A stretch of DNA of 64,000 bases from contig NZ_PPQS01000034.1 in the NCBI RefSeq assembly GCF_002902405.1, positions 101,728 to 165,727 of the forward strand. The letters run 5' to 3'. Positions 19,182 through 31,875 of this stretch are shown one piece after another. This DNA is from Staphylococcus schweitzeri. Its GTDB lineage: Bacteria > Bacillota > Bacilli > Staphylococcales > Staphylococcaceae. Every line of letters starts with the position of its first letter. Position 1 is the stretch's first letter. The notes beneath the pieces were generated by a model. It was not told the origin of the DNA and made no database searches. It saw nothing but the letters and a program-made list of their open reading frames with translations. A program made the translations under genes and the position numbers.

Positions 19182-19490
19182 ATGTGGACAGTTACCAAAA
19201 TTAGAGCCGATTATGAGGGATGGTGGTTATTCAGTGACTGGCCAGATAACATTGTTGAAAAGTATGAATATCAGACTTTTGATGATATGCTTGCGCACTA
19301 TCAACAATTAATTAATCATTGCAAAGTTAAATTTGATAATTATGTCACAGGAAAATATAATATTTATGCATTTTATAATAATTGTGATATGAACTATTGC
19401 GAAGATTGTGAAGAGGATTTACAAATATTTTATAGTTTCATTGTTTTACAAAATAATGAAGTATATTATAAACTACCAATAATTGATTAA
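19182..19490 (+). CDS. msaA: MsaA (DUF1033-family protein)
   Basis: A 102-residue acidic, Trp- and Tyr-rich soluble protein beginning MWTVTKIRADYEGWWLFSDW, the DUF1033 pattern; a cysteine group (NYCEDCEED) lies near 70-80. Known S. aureus context: the gene before cspA is msaA of the msaABCR operon, which affects sarA, biofilm and virulence expression. An apparent longer frame from 19011 overlaps the acylphosphatase promoter; the ATG at 19182 has GGAAGGGG upstream and matches the family start. A dedicated cspA promoter follows, so cotranscription is partial at most. Confidence 0.75.
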   Translation: MWTVTKIRADYEGWWLFSDWPDNIVEKYEYQTFDDMLAHYQQLINHCKVKFDNYVTGKYNIYAFYNNCDMNYCEDCEEDLQIFYSFIVLQNNEVYYKLPIID

Positions 19491-19512
19491 ATGAATATTT
19501 TTTATTATTGTA

Positions 19513-19660
19513 TTGCAATTTGGTAATAACTGCACTATAATACAAGTTAAGCAGATGATTATTCCATATTGCAAAGAATATTTGAGTGAAATTTGCATGT
19601 ATTTTTTGTAATATGCGAATAAGCATATTGAATGAATTTTAGTCTTGGAGGTTTCAGATT
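19513..19660 (+). promoter_or_regulatory. cspA promoter and structured 5' leader
   Basis: TTGCAA (19513-19518) and TATAAT (19536-19541) are 17 bases apart, giving a start near 19548 and a leader of about 113 bases before the cspA ATG. The leader has a perfect 7-base stem, AATATGC/GCATATT (about 19611-19630), roughly 30 bases before the start codon. Long leaders of cold-shock genes act as temperature-sensitive switches, and in S. aureus the cspA leader is, as I recall, processed by RNase III. Promoter seen; regulation inferred from the family. Confidence 0.75.
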
Positions 19661-19861
19661 ATGAAACAAGGTACAGTTAAATGGTTTAACGCTGAAAAAG
19701 GATTCGGCTTTATCGAAGTTGAAGGAGAAAATGACGTATTCGTACATTTTTCAGCAATTAACCAAGATGGTTACAAATCTTTAGAAGAAGGTCAAGCTGT
19801 TGAGTTTGAAGTAGTTGAAGGCGATCGCGGTCCTCAAGCTGCAAACGTTGTTAAACTATAA
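19661..19861 (+). CDS. cspA: Cold-shock protein CspA (MsaB)
   Basis: A 66-residue single cold-shock domain with both RNA-binding motifs, RNP1 KGFGFIEV (about 13-20) and RNP2 VFVHFSAI (about 25-32). It binds single-stranded RNA and DNA and acts as RNA chaperone; in S. aureus the same protein is called MsaB and binds promoters and mRNAs of capsule and stress genes. A strong GGAGG site precedes the ATG. A terminator lies at 19891-19920. Confidence 0.96.
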
Positions 19862-19890
19862 TTCTTAGATTATAATCATTGATTTTAACT

Positions 19891-19920
19891 AACACCTTAC
19901 CAAGATGTAAGGTGTTTTTA
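19891..19920 (+). terminator. cspA terminator
   Basis: AACACCTTAC pairs with GTAAGGTGTT around a short loop (CAAGAT), followed by TTTTA. It is about 30 bases after the cspA stop. Confidence 0.88.
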
Positions 19921-20056
19921 TATGCTTATTACTAATACTTAATGCTTTAAGTGCCAATATCAAATTGAGCACTCTTTTTTATGTCCTCAACCTTGTTTGC
20001 AATATAAAATTATATTTATATAATATAATTATGGTATTTAACGACGAGGTGATTTT

Positions 20057-20458
20057 ATGAAATATCTTATCCTTAGTTTAGTTGCTAATTTATTGATATT
20101 TGGCATTTTATCTGCAATTGGTTTAAATATTAATATTTTAGTAGCAATGATGCTTATACTAGTGATTCCAATGACAATATCAGGCATTTTATTTTTTAAA
20201 ACTAATCTAGATAAGACATACATATTTTTTAACATCTTTTTTATAGACTTTTATTACTATATTTACAATGTGCATTTAATGGAATTACCAAGATTTAATA
20301 GTTACATTAAAACTGAAATGATGGATTTAGAGGACATCGATATTTTAATTACAAGTAAAGATTTCGGTTTTGATGAAATAGTTTTCTTTACGTTATATTT
20401 GTTGCTAATTTTTATCGTATTATATTATTTAAAGAAACAAGCTAGGTGGAAAGATTAA
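20057..20458 (+). CDS. msaC: MsaC, small integral membrane protein
   Basis: A 133-residue, very hydrophobic protein with predicted membrane segments at about 3-23, 27-48, 57-72 and 108-127 and a short basic C-terminus (KKQARWKD). No enzymatic motif is visible. In S. aureus the gene after cspA is the original 'msa' (modulator of sarA), later msaC of the msaABCR operon; the name rests on position and size. Later work argued that this region's effects depend on RNA as well as MsaB, so whether the protein itself matters is open. GAGGTG precedes the ATG. Confidence 0.7.
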   Translation: MKYLILSLVANLLIFGILSAIGLNINILVAMMLILVIPMTISGILFFKTNLDKTYIFFNIFFIDFYYYIYNVHLMELPRFNSYIKTEMMDLEDIDILITSKDFGFDEIVFFTLYLLLIFIVLYYLKKQARWKD

Positions 20459-20552
20459 CCTTGAATATAATGAGGTTTTAATATTAGCTAAAATACATGT
20501 AATTGTTGAAATTTCACTATATAATCAATATTGTTAAAGAGGGGGGGATTAT

Positions 20553-21170
20553 ATGTATATACCCAATTTCTTTCAAATAGATGATTTTAAAGAAATCGAA
20601 CAATTTGTAAAAAGTAACTCTTTTGGAATGATTATAACTGAGAAATCTGGCAAGCCATTAGCTACACATTTACCATTGATTTTACAGAAAAAAGGTGATG
20701 ATTATTATATTAGTGGACATATTGCTAAAGGAAATCCGCAATGGAAGACATTAAATAGGAATAGCAATGTGTTGATTATATATCAAGGCCCACATGCTTA
20801 TGTTTCATCATCATGGTATGAAAAGGAAAATGTACCAACTTGGAACTATCAGGCAATTCATTTATATGGGGAAGCGACTGTATTGAGTGAACAAGAAACG
20901 ATGAATGATTTGAAAACGTTACTAGCAAAGTATGAACAATATCGTGAAAATCCAGTTTTGTGGGATAATCTTGCAGAAAGTACACGAATGCAAGCTAAGG
21001 CAATCATCGGATTTAAAGTCAAAATAAACAAGGTAGAAGCTGCATACAAAATGAGTCAAAATCGAAATGAACAAGATTACAACAATATTATTAAAAAGCT
21101 CGAAGATGAGCATAATTCAAGTAGCAATGCTGTAGCTGATGTAATGAGAGATATTCATCCTTATTTATAA
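20553..21170 (+). CDS. PaiB-like FMN-binding protein
   Basis: A 205-residue protein of the PaiB family: N-terminal MYIPNFFQIDDF, then a split-barrel flavin-reductase-like fold (about 25-120) with THLPLIL and GPHAYVSSSWY, and a C-terminal region containing MQAKAIIGFKVKI. In B. subtilis PaiB is reported as a negative regulator of sporulation and protease genes, partnered with the PaiA acetyltransferase; PaiA is not next to it here. DNA binding is not evident in the sequence, so FMN or spermidine-related chemistry is equally possible. The ribosome site is a run of AGAGGGGGG. Confidence 0.88.
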   Translation: MYIPNFFQIDDFKEIEQFVKSNSFGMIITEKSGKPLATHLPLILQKKGDDYYISGHIAKGNPQWKTLNRNSNVLIIYQGPHAYVSSSWYEKENVPTWNYQAIHLYGEATVLSEQETMNDLKTLLAKYEQYRENPVLWDNLAESTRMQAKAIIGFKVKINKVEAAYKMSQNRNEQDYNNIIKKLEDEHNSSSNAVADVMRDIHPYL

Positions 21171-21197
21171 TTTAACAATTATTTCATAATAACTAAA

Positions 21198-21240
21198 CAA
21201 ATCCCCAAGTCACAGTTTTTCCGTGATTAGGGGATTTATT
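21198..21240. terminator. Bidirectional terminator between paiB-like gene and lysA
   Basis: AAATCCCC..GTCAC pairs with GTGAT..GGGGATTT around AGTTTTTCC, with U-rich exits on both strands. It lies between convergent genes. Confidence 0.82.
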
Positions 21241-21247
21241 TAATAAA

Positions 21248-22513
21248 TTATTTTGTATCATTAATAATGAGTTGTCTTAACGATTGTCGCTTTACGACTT
21301 CTCGTGCTTTACCGTCTTTTAAGAAAAATACGGATGGCTTTTGCATTTGATTGTAATTAGATGACATAGAATAATGATATGCACCTGTTGAAAGGATTGC
21401 AAGATAATCACCACGTTTTACTGATGACGGTAATTTAGCATCTCTAATTATGATATCTCCAGACTCACATAATTTTCCAGCTATTGTTACATTGTCATTT
21501 GCGTTTTCATTTCTATTAACAAGCATTGCTTGATACTTTGCGTCATAAAGTGCTGTTCTGACATGATCACTCATACCGCCATCGATTGAAACATATTTAT
21601 TGATCCCTGGAATTTCTTTAATTGTTCCGACTTCATATAAAGTAACACCAGCTTCACCTACAATAGATCGTCCCGGTTCAATACCTATTTCAGGTGTATC
21701 TATACCTAGAACTTTCACTTCAGATTTTATCGCATCTGTAATTTCCTTAATACCTTTTTCGATAGGGAAACTTTCATCACCTTCAACATATTTAATTCCA
21801 AAGCCGCCACCAAGATTCAATAAATGGACTTGAATGTTGTGTTCTTTTAACCAATGCAGTACGATTTTAGCAGTTTCGATAAATGCCTCTGTTCCTTCAA
21901 TTTGAGAACCAATATGACAATGAACACCTTTTAATTTTAAATGTTTGGATTGTAGGATTTTTTCAATTGCTGTTTTGGCTAAGCCATATTGAATTGATAA
22001 TCCAAATTTACTATCTTCTTGTCCAGTTTGTATAAATTCATGTGTATGTGCTTCAACCCCTGGGTTCACACGTATAACTACTTGAACCGTATCATTGGCA
22101 TATCGATCAATTAAATCAATTTCTTCTAATGAATCAATCACAAAATACCCGATTTTATTTTCTAAAGCATATCTAATTTCATGTTTCGTTTTATTGTTAC
22201 CGTGAAAATGAATACGACTTGGTTCAAAACCTGCTTCTAATGCAGTGTATAATTCACCTTCGGAAACAACATCTAGTTGTAAATCTTCTTCAGCTACAAG
22301 TTTGACCATTTGAAGGCAAGTAAATGCTTTTGAAGCATATGAGATATTATATTTTAAGCCACTTTCTTTAAATGCGCGATGATATCGACGCATTTGTTCT
22401 CTAATTTGTAATTCGTCATAAACAATGGTAGGGGTACCGAAGCTTTGCGCAATCGTTTTTAAACTTATGCCGTCCATTGTTAATTCACCGTTTTGATTAT
22501 ATTTAACAGTCAT
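21248..22513 (-). CDS. lysA: Diaminopimelate decarboxylase
   Basis: A 421-residue PLP enzyme of alanine racemase fold type III. Lys62 in YASKAF is the PLP-binding residue; HIGSQ and the glycine loop GGGFG form the phosphate site, and CESGD near 345 supplies the second-subunit active-site Cys. It decarboxylates meso-diaminopimelate to L-lysine, the final step of the pathway. It is the last gene of the operon; its start overlaps the alr2 end by 11 bases. In staphylococci the lysine goes to protein and to the third position of the peptidoglycan stem. Confidence 0.96.
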   Translation of the reverse strand: MTVKYNQNGELTMDGISLKTIAQSFGTPTIVYDELQIREQMRRYHRAFKESGLKYNISYASKAFTCLQMVKLVAEEDLQLDVVSEGELYTALEAGFEPSRIHFHGNNKTKHEIRYALENKIGYFVIDSLEEIDLIDRYANDTVQVVIRVNPGVEAHTHEFIQTGQEDSKFGLSIQYGLAKTAIEKILQSKHLKLKGVHCHIGSQIEGTEAFIETAKIVLHWLKEHNIQVHLLNLGGGFGIKYVEGDESFPIEKGIKEITDAIKSEVKVLGIDTPEIGIEPGRSIVGEAGVTLYEVGTIKEIPGINKYVSIDGGMSDHVRTALYDAKYQAMLVNRNENANDNVTIAGKLCESGDIIIRDAKLPSSVKRGDYLAILSTGAYHYSMSSNYNQMQKPSVFFLKDGKAREVVKRQSLRQLIINDTK

Positions 22514-23588
22514 TTGAAATGTACTCCTTTTTTAAAGAATCGTGATTCATTGCACTTAATTGTTCTGAATTTGCACCTACACCTTTAAAAGTGTATTCAT
22601 CAATGCGTATATCATTATTATAAAGAATAACTTCATCTTGTGCATGTACATTGTCATCAACTTCAACAAACATATGACTCATCATTAATGCACGAATAGG
22701 AAATCGTTTGCCTTTGATAAGTGCTTCATGTTTAGAACGCGTTCTTAAAATCCCATCACCATAACCAATATCAACAACAGCTAATTTTGTATGATCTTTC
22801 GTAGCTTCAAAAGCAAAGCTGTAACCACAATAATCACCAGATTGGACTTCTCGTATTTGAATCACATTTGCTTTTACAGTTAAAGATTGAACTATCTCTT
22901 CCTGTTGTAATGAACTGTATGGTCTTGAACCGTATAGTGCAATACCTACGCGTGCGTGTGTATGGTGGGGGAGTAATTCTTGTCCTTCTCGATAAAAACT
23001 TGCGCTATTTTGTGCATGTATTAGATCAAATTGATAACCTTCAAATAAAAGTGTCTCAACAATTTCCATCCATTGCTCACGCTCGACAATATAATCAGAC
23101 ACATCAAACTCGTCAGCGTATCCAAAGTGAGTCCACAAACCGCTAATTATCATTTTGTCATTTTGATTATGTTGATGATCTTTCAATACTTCTTTAATTT
23201 CATTTAAATTCTTCAATCCAGAACGATGTAATAAATTTTCAAATTCTAAGTGAACATGAATACCAGCCAATTCTTCTTTATGTTCATAGTAAAATGTCAA
23301 AGAAGGCAAAGTCATATGAATGTTATGCTCACGGACTAAATCGAAATCATATACTGCATTCATTAAGAATATCGTTGCATGAGGTGCAAGTTGTCTAACT
23401 CTGATCGCTTCACGTAATGACGTAGTACTAAACGTATCAATACCTGCATGGATAAATTGGGATACAGCAAATTCTAGGTCATAGTGGTATGCATTGTTTT
23501 TAACAACTGCCATTATTGGTTGATTGTTTTTTACTGTTATTGCATTTTGTAAAAATGTCTTCGTATTTACAGACCATGTTGCTGTCAA
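22503..23588 (-). CDS. alr2: Alanine racemase 2
   Basis: A 361-residue PLP-dependent racemase, shorter than the housekeeping enzyme. The PLP lysine is Lys30 in [11 protein letters not shown], and the catalytic tyrosine region is YCGYSFAF, with VDIGYGDG following. It interconverts L- and D-alanine, supplying D-Ala for peptidoglycan and teichoic acids. Known context: S. aureus has a second copy in the dap operon, called alr2. The glycine usual after NAY (NAYGHG) is His here, a mild divergence from the main enzyme. It starts four bases after the M20 gene ends. Confidence 0.9.
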   Translation of the reverse strand: MTATWSVNTKTFLQNAITVKNNQPIMAVVKNNAYHYDLEFAVSQFIHAGIDTFSTTSLREAIRVRQLAPHATIFLMNAVYDFDLVREHNIHMTLPSLTFYYEHKEELAGIHVHLEFENLLHRSGLKNLNEIKEVLKDHQHNQNDKMIISGLWTHFGYADEFDVSDYIVEREQWMEIVETLLFEGYQFDLIHAQNSASFYREGQELLPHHTHARVGIALYGSRPYSSLQQEEIVQSLTVKANVIQIREVQSGDYCGYSFAFEATKDHTKLAVVDIGYGDGILRTRSKHEALIKGKRFPIRALMMSHMFVEVDDNVHAQDEVILYNNDIRIDEYTFKGVGANSEQLSAMNHDSLKKEYISNDC

Positions 23589-23592
23589 TATA

Positions 23593-24744
23593 CTACACCT
23601 CTTTGTAATTTATTAATAAATTTTCATAAAAATTGGCCACATCAATTAACACTTTTTCATCGAAATTTAAATGTGACGTGTGTAAACCGGTAACAAAGTC
23701 TTTATCTTCATTACGTGTACCAATAAATACAAAATAAGCCGGTGCAAGTTTTTGTCCGTAGAAGCTAAAATCTTCACCGAATAAAAATGGTGTTGGTTTA
23801 TCATAAACATCTAAATTTGCTTGAAGCAGTGCTTGTTCTATTTGAGCACGTAACTTTGGACTATTAATTGTAGGAGGATATCCTTCTGCAAATTTAACTT
23901 CACAATTAACATTGAACAATAGTTTTACACTTTCAGCTATTTTAAGCATTTGATTTTTAACAATAGTTAAATCATCAATATCATATGTACGAATAGTTCC
24001 TTCTAAATAACCATTACTTGGAACCGTATTAATCGCTTCACCAGCTTCAAAGTGACCAATATGAACGATATTTCGTTTCAAACCGTTTAGATGAAATTGT
24101 TGAATCTGTGAAATTTGAGTCAGAACATGCTGTAATGCTTCACCACATGAATGACCTTGTTCTTTATCAGCCACATGACTTGATAATCCTTTTAAGAAAA
24201 AGCGATATTCCGTTGCACTAGCTGTAATTTCTTCATCTCTAATTACTGCAATTCCTTCATTAGCAAAAGGGTTAACGTGTATACCAAAGACCGCTTCAAT
24301 TGGATATTTTTCAAAAGCATCTGCCTGAATTAATCGATTTGCACCGCCACCTGTTTCTTCTGCAGGTTGGAAGATGAAAACGACATTTTGCGGTAATTGT
24401 CCAGCATCTTGCATCTCTTTGCATCGTTGTACAAATAGCATTAATGCAGTTGTATGTCCATCATGACCACATGCATGCATCACATGATCATTTTGACTAC
24501 GATAAGGAACATCATTTTCTTCTAAAATAGGTAACGCATCAATATCAGCTCTGTATGCTATAGTATGGGAGCCATTTCCTTTTAAATAAGCAATGACTCC
24601 TGTTTCTAAAGGGCAGTCGTATTGAATATTTAAACTATCTAAAAATGCTTTGATATAAGCAGTTGTTTCAAATTCATGTAAGCTAAGTTCAGGATGTTGA
24701 TGTAAATGACGACGATGCTTCGTAACAAATTCTAATTCATTCAT
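23593..24744 (-). CDS. M20-family amidohydrolase, probable N-acetyl-L,L-diaminopimelate deacetylase
   Basis: A 383-residue M20D metallohydrolase with [14 protein letters not shown] (metal-binding Cys/His) and [10 protein letters not shown] (catalytic and metal Glu) and a dimerisation lid in the middle. It is commonly labelled hippurate hydrolase-like, but within this operon it fills the step missing between DapD (acetylated intermediate) and DapF: removal of the acetyl group from N-acetyl-L,L-diaminopimelate, like B. subtilis YkuR. A TTG three codons upstream is possible; the ATG at 24744 has AAAGGA at better spacing. Confidence 0.85.
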   Translation of the reverse strand: MNELEFVTKHRRHLHQHPELSLHEFETTAYIKAFLDSLNIQYDCPLETGVIAYLKGNGSHTIAYRADIDALPILEENDVPYRSQNDHVMHACGHDGHTTALMLFVQRCKEMQDAGQLPQNVVFIFQPAEETGGGANRLIQADAFEKYPIEAVFGIHVNPFANEGIAVIRDEEITASATEYRFFLKGLSSHVADKEQGHSCGEALQHVLTQISQIQQFHLNGLKRNIVHIGHFEAGEAINTVPSNGYLEGTIRTYDIDDLTIVKNQMLKIAESVKLLFNVNCEVKFAEGYPPTINSPKLRAQIEQALLQANLDVYDKPTPFLFGEDFSFYGQKLAPAYFVFIGTRNEDKDFVTGLHTSHLNFDEKVLIDVANFYENLLINYKEV

Positions 24745-24832
24745 AATTATCAATCCTTTATGTTAAATTACTTTACTTATAGTGTAACTCATTTTAAAAT
24801 CTTTAATTTTTAATATATGAAAATATAAACAA

Positions 24833-24864
24833 TAAGGTTGAGACATAACCGTATCTCAACCTTA
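24833..24864 (-). terminator. Intercistronic hairpin between dapD and the M20 gene
   Basis: TAAGGTTGAGA pairs with TCTCAACCTTA around a short loop; on the minus strand it exits into TTGTTTATATTTT, a poor U-run. It lies in the largest gap (142 bases) of the operon. It may act as a partial terminator or an RNA-stability element that lowers expression of the last three genes. Confidence 0.55.
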
Positions 24865-24886
24865 GAATTATTATACGTTGACGTAA

Positions 24887-25606
24887 CTAGTCATTTAATT
24901 TTCTTAATGCTGCTACAATTTCTTTTTTAGTATCTTGTACTTCAGAAGCTTGTTTAATCACTTTTGCAGGCGTACCAGCGACAACTGCACCGGCTGGTAC
25001 ATCTTGCGTAACAATAGCTCCTGCTGCAACGATAGCGCCTTTACCAACACGTACTCCTTCTAAAATAACTGCATTTGCACCAATTAATACGTCATCTTCA
25101 ATGATGACTGGTGAAGCACTAGGGGGTTCAATTACACCAGCCAATACTGCACCAGCGCCAACATGTACATTTTTACCAGTCGTTGCACGTCCACCTAATG
25201 TAGCATTCATATCAATCATTGTACCTTCGCCAACGACAGCACCAATATTAATTGTTGCACCCATCATAACGACGGCACCATCTTCTATAATAGCTTGCTC
25301 TCTGATAAATGCGCCTGGTTCAATACGAGCATTAGTATTTGTTAAATCTTTTAATGGAATAGCAGAGTTACGACGATCCATTTCAATTTCTACATCCTCA
25401 AATTTGCTACTATATGTTTCGTAAAAAGGTTTCCAATCATCTGCTTCACAAAAGATAACTTTAGATTGTTCTGAACCGAACACTTTAAAACTTTTTGGAT
25501 ATGTGATGCCGTCAAAGTCACCGTTTACATATATTTTTAACGGTGTAGATTTTTTCGCGTCACTTATATATTGAATAATTTCTTCAGCTGTTAAATGTTG
25601 TACCAT
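24887..25606 (-). CDS. dapD: 2,3,4,5-tetrahydropyridine-2,6-dicarboxylate N-acetyltransferase
   Basis: A 239-residue left-handed beta-helix acetyltransferase (DapD/DapH, YkuQ type). Hexapeptide repeats run from about 90 to 205 (for example [23 protein letters not shown]), and the GTPAKV end is typical. It acetylates tetrahydrodipicolinate, so this operon uses the acetylase branch. A longer frame exists to 25645, but AAAGGAG in front of 25606 and the fold start [10 protein letters not shown] favour the shorter form. It begins 25 bases after the dapB stop. Confidence 0.94.
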   Translation of the reverse strand: MVQHLTAEEIIQYISDAKKSTPLKIYVNGDFDGITYPKSFKVFGSEQSKVIFCEADDWKPFYETYSSKFEDVEIEMDRRNSAIPLKDLTNTNARIEPGAFIREQAIIEDGAVVMMGATINIGAVVGEGTMIDMNATLGGRATTGKNVHVGAGAVLAGVIEPPSASPVIIEDDVLIGANAVILEGVRVGKGAIVAAGAIVTQDVPAGAVVAGTPAKVIKQASEVQDTKKEIVAALRKLND

Positions 25607-25631
25607 AAATAATAATTCTCCTTTAATATGT

Positions 25632-28229
<2,598 letters not shown>

Positions 28230-28292
28230 AACTTGTCACTCCATTTTATAATAATTTCAAATTTTTAGAATATTTTAACAATCATTTTACCA

Positions 28293-29498
28293 TTAAATGT
28301 TAAATGCGTCATATAGTTTTTCTACTGCTAATTGACCATTAAAATTATCGATAACATATGAAATACTAATTTCTGAGGTTGTTGTTTGGTAAAATGGTAT
28401 GTTATTTTCAATCAAAGTTAAAAATGCCTGTGATGCAACACCTGACATATCTCTCATTCCTGAACCGATTAATGAAATTTTGACATAGTGCTCATTGATT
28501 TTATAAGCCAATGCATCAAATTGCTTTTGCAAATTTTCTAGAATCATTGAAATTTGTTGGTAATCACTGTCCTTAATTGTAAAAGACAGTTGTAAGCCCT
28601 CTAAATTTACGATTTGTGAAATCATATCTACATTAACTGAACCTTCTTCAAGTTCTGTAAATAATTGTGTCAGCAATTTGTTGTCCGGCAGGGGATAGCT
28701 AATCGTGACATGCATCATATGTTTATCTAATGCCACACCTGTGACTGCTTTTTTCTCTAGTATTTCTTCATTTGACATAATCCAAGTTCCTTTCACATTT
28801 GATAATGTTTTACCTAAATAAATAGGGATATTATAGTTTTTAGCTAATTCAACACTTCTTGTTTCAAGTACACCAGCACCTAAGGCACTCATTTCCATCA
28901 TTTCTTCATATGAGACGTTGTCGAGTCGTTTAGCTTTTGGTAAAAGTCTTGGGTCAGTCGCATATACACCTTCGACATCTGTATAGATTTCACATGGAAT
29001 TTGATTGCTGACTGCAAGTGCCACTGCTGTAGTATCTGAACCACCTCTGCCTAGGGTCGTTAATTCTTGATGTTCATTGATACCTTGAAATCCTGCAATT
29101 ACTAAAATGTCATGATCCTGAAAGGCATGTTCAAATGTTTGAGGATTAATTTGTGCAATTTTACTTTTTAAATGATGACCAATAGTTTTAATACCTGCCT
29201 GATAGCCAGTCATAGCTTTAGCATTAACACCTATATCATTTAATATCATCGATAAATAAGAGACAGTTTGTTGCTCTCCGGTTGTCAATAATAATGCCAG
29301 TTCTTGTTGTTTTGGTGCTTTTGTCAATGTCGATACATTCGTCATCAATTGATCGGTTGTATTACCCATAGCACTCACAACGACGATAAGTTGTTCATCT
29401 TGACTTACTCGTGATTTTAACATTTCGGCTATATTTTTTATTTTTGTAAAATCACTGACGGATGAACCGCCAAATTTCAACACACTTCTGGTTACCAT
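28293..29498 (-). CDS. lysC: Aspartokinase
   Basis: A 401-residue aspartokinase. The kinase domain (about 1-270) opens with VLKFGGSSV and contains FQGINEHQELTTLGRGGSDTTAVALA for substrate and ATP binding. Two C-terminal ACT domains (about 275-401) should bind the feedback amino acid. It phosphorylates aspartate at the head of the pathway. First gene of the dap operon, preceded by a lysine riboswitch whose terminator ends 43 bases before the start codon; AGGAGG precedes the ATG. Confidence 0.96.
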   Translation of the reverse strand: MVTRSVLKFGGSSVSDFTKIKNIAEMLKSRVSQDEQLIVVVSAMGNTTDQLMTNVSTLTKAPKQQELALLLTTGEQQTVSYLSMILNDIGVNAKAMTGYQAGIKTIGHHLKSKIAQINPQTFEHAFQDHDILVIAGFQGINEHQELTTLGRGGSDTTAVALAVSNQIPCEIYTDVEGVYATDPRLLPKAKRLDNVSYEEMMEMSALGAGVLETRSVELAKNYNIPIYLGKTLSNVKGTWIMSNEEILEKKAVTGVALDKHMMHVTISYPLPDNKLLTQLFTELEEGSVNVDMISQIVNLEGLQLSFTIKDSDYQQISMILENLQKQFDALAYKINEHYVKISLIGSGMRDMSGVASQAFLTLIENNIPFYQTTTSEISISYVIDNFNGQLAVEKLYDAFNI

Positions 29499-29540
29499 AT
29501 AATCCTCCTAATTGAAAAGAAGGGCACACAATAATATAAA

Positions 29541-29752
29541 AAGAGCAAGTTCGGAATGCGAACTTGCTCTTAATCTATATACAAGTGATGCACTCCATTA
29601 TTTTTAAATAATGACAAACTCTCAGCTCTTAACCAAAAAGTCCAACAAATTATAACTGCTATTATAATCGCTTCGGCATCGCACCCTTTCAAATTCAGCT
29701 GTTAGCAGACAGTAATCTAAACTTTACTCATGATTGATGCGCCTCATCAAAA
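29541..29752 (-). promoter_or_regulatory. Lysine riboswitch (L box) controlling lysC and the dap operon
   Basis: On the minus strand the leader has the lysine-aptamer signatures in order: GATGAGGCGC with GAGTAAAG (29751 downwards), then GAAAGGGTGCGATGCCGAAGCG (around 29690-29669), then TTGGACTTTTTGGTTAAGAGCTGAGAG, closing in GCATCAC at about 29586. The last element is a terminator with a perfect 12-base stem, AGAGCAAGTTCG/CGAACTTGCTCT (29542-29571), followed by TTTTTATATT. Lysine binding is expected to favour the terminator and shut off the operon. Identification from conserved motifs; the exact pairing is not modelled. Confidence 0.92.
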
Positions 29753-30040
29753 TATTATTAAATTGGTATGTGTACATTATACATATGACAATTATGAATG
29801 TAAACCGATAATTTAGATTTTTTAGAATAAGCAGAAAATTCAACTTTGAAAAAAGGTTTTTGTTAACAATAAGAGCTTTAAAATATTCAGTATATGAATA
29901 TACAATCTAACAATATTTAAAAAATCTCGATTACATACAAACTAATACGACAAAATAATTTTCGACTGTAATGTCAGTTAATGGTTAATTTTAATTGTAT
30001 TAAAAGTAGGGGATAAAAAAATGGGAATATATAATAAAGA

Positions 30041-30079
30041 CGAACATCTTAATACAAAATTTGCATCATAGATGTTCGC
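30041..30079 (-). terminator. Terminator of the ABC-F gene
   Basis: CGAACATCT pairs with AGATGTTCG around a 21-base loop; on the minus strand it is followed by TCTTTATTATAT. It lies about 50 bases after the ABC-F stop. The stretch from here to the riboswitch (30080-29753 region aside) has no other recognisable feature. Confidence 0.65.
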
Positions 30080-30127
30080 CAAAGTCTTATTAATTTATAT
30101 TAATTATTGATATGTTTTAATCTCTGC

Positions 30128-31729
30128 TTATTTTAAAACGCCGATTTCTTGCAAGTATTCTTCATAAGGAATTTCTTTTGAAACGCCACCTTGTTTATTT
30201 AAATCGATAACTCGATTGGCAATTGTGTTGATAAATTCAAAGTCATAAGAAGTGAAGATAATAGAACCTTTGAATGATTTAAGACCATCATTGACAGCAG
30301 TAATACTTTCTAAGTCTAAGTGGTTAGTAGGTTCGTCAAGTAAAAGTACATTCGCACTTGATAACATCATTTTACTTAGCATACAACGTACTTTTTCTCC
30401 ACCTGAAAGCACACTAGCTTTTTTCTTAACTTCTTCACCACTAAATAACATACGACCTAAGAAGCCACGTAAAAATGTTTCTGTTTGTTCATCTTCAGGA
30501 GCATATTGTCTTAACCAATCAACAAGATTCATATTTACACCTTCAAAGAACTCTGAGTTATCTTTAGGGAAGTAACTTAATGATGTAGTAACACCCCATT
30601 TAAATGATCCTTCGTCTGGTTCCATTTCGCCAGCTAATATTTTAAGTAATGTTGTTTTTGCAATTTCACTGTCTCCAATTAAAATTGCTTTATCATTTGG
30701 ATTCATTGTGAATGAAATATTATCTAATACTTTTTCACCGTCGATTGTTTTAGAAAGATTTTGGACGATTAATAAGTCGTTACCGATTTCACGCTCAGGC
30801 GTAAATTTAACGAAAGGATATCTTCTTGATGATGGTTGAATATCATCTAACTCAATTTTCTCAAGTTGTTTTTTACGACTTGTTGCTTGTTTAGATTTAG
30901 AAGCGTTAGCAGAGAAACGAGCAATAAAATCCTGTAACTCTTTCATTTTTTCTTCTTTTTTCTTGTTTTGTTCTTGAGCCATCTTTTGAGCTAACTGACT
31001 AGATTGATACCAAAAATCATAGTTACCCACATAAACTTTAATTTTACCAAAGTCTAAATCAGCGATATGTGTACATACATTATTTAAGAAATGACGGTCA
31101 TGTGATACTACGATAACAGTATTATCAAAGTTAATTAAGAAATCTTCCAACCAACTGATTGCTGGTATATCAAGACCGTTAGTAGGCTCATCCAGTAATA
31201 GTACGTCTGGTTCACCGAATAAACTTTGCGCTAATAATACTTTAATTTTTTGGTTATTTTCTAATTCAGCCATTTTTTTGTCGTGTAAAGTTGGATCGAT
31301 ACCTAAACCAGATAAAAGGTTAGCTGCATCAGCTTCAGCATTCCAACCATTCATTTCTGCAAATTCACCTTCAAGTTCAGCAGCACGAATACCATCTTCA
31401 TCACTGAAATCTGGTTTCATATAGATTTCATCTTTTTCTTTCATAACCTCATAAAGACGTTCATGACCTTTAATTACAACATCAAGCGCGCGCTCATCTT
31501 CATAAGCATAGTGGTCCTGTTTTAAAACAGCTAGACGTTCATTTTTACCTAATGACACGTGACCAGTTTGAGAATCTAATTCTCCAGATAATATTTTTAA
31601 GAATGTTGATTTACCTGCACCATTCGCACCAATTAATCCATAACAATTACCTTCTGTAAATTTAATATTTACATCTTCAAATAGTTTACGATCTCCAAAA
31701 CGTAAACTGATATCAGTTACTTGTAACAT
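30128..31729 (-). CDS. ABC-F family ATPase (YkpA/YbiT-like)
   Basis: A 533-residue soluble protein with two ABC ATPase domains and no membrane segment, joined by a charged linker (about 240-305), as in ribosome-associated ABC-F proteins. NBD1 has a canonical Walker A (GANGAGKST) but a degenerate signature (LENNQK for LSGGQ). NBD2 has a canonical signature (LSGGEKVR) but a degenerate Walker A (GDSEIAKTT). One composite ATP site is thus consensus and the other not. The family tunes translation at the ribosomal E site; no antibiotic-resistance role is implied. The start at 31729 has AGGAG upstream; the frame continues to 31750. Confidence 0.9.
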   Translation of the reverse strand: MLQVTDISLRFGDRKLFEDVNIKFTEGNCYGLIGANGAGKSTFLKILSGELDSQTGHVSLGKNERLAVLKQDHYAYEDERALDVVIKGHERLYEVMKEKDEIYMKPDFSDEDGIRAAELEGEFAEMNGWNAEADAANLLSGLGIDPTLHDKKMAELENNQKIKVLLAQSLFGEPDVLLLDEPTNGLDIPAISWLEDFLINFDNTVIVVSHDRHFLNNVCTHIADLDFGKIKVYVGNYDFWYQSSQLAQKMAQEQNKKKEEKMKELQDFIARFSANASKSKQATSRKKQLEKIELDDIQPSSRRYPFVKFTPEREIGNDLLIVQNLSKTIDGEKVLDNISFTMNPNDKAILIGDSEIAKTTLLKILAGEMEPDEGSFKWGVTTSLSYFPKDNSEFFEGVNMNLVDWLRQYAPEDEQTETFLRGFLGRMLFSGEEVKKKASVLSGGEKVRCMLSKMMLSSANVLLLDEPTNHLDLESITAVNDGLKSFKGSIIFTSYDFEFINTIANRVIDLNKQGGVSKEIPYEEYLQEIGVLK

Positions 31730-31875
31730 GCATTTTCTCCTTTTTTTCATTCGATATTCTAACGGAAGAATTATATCATATTATCGTCACAGTTTCGACC
31801 TCATATAAGTTGTAATGATAGAATGACTCACACATGTTATAATAATAAAGAATACAAGAATCGAAGGAGAATAAC

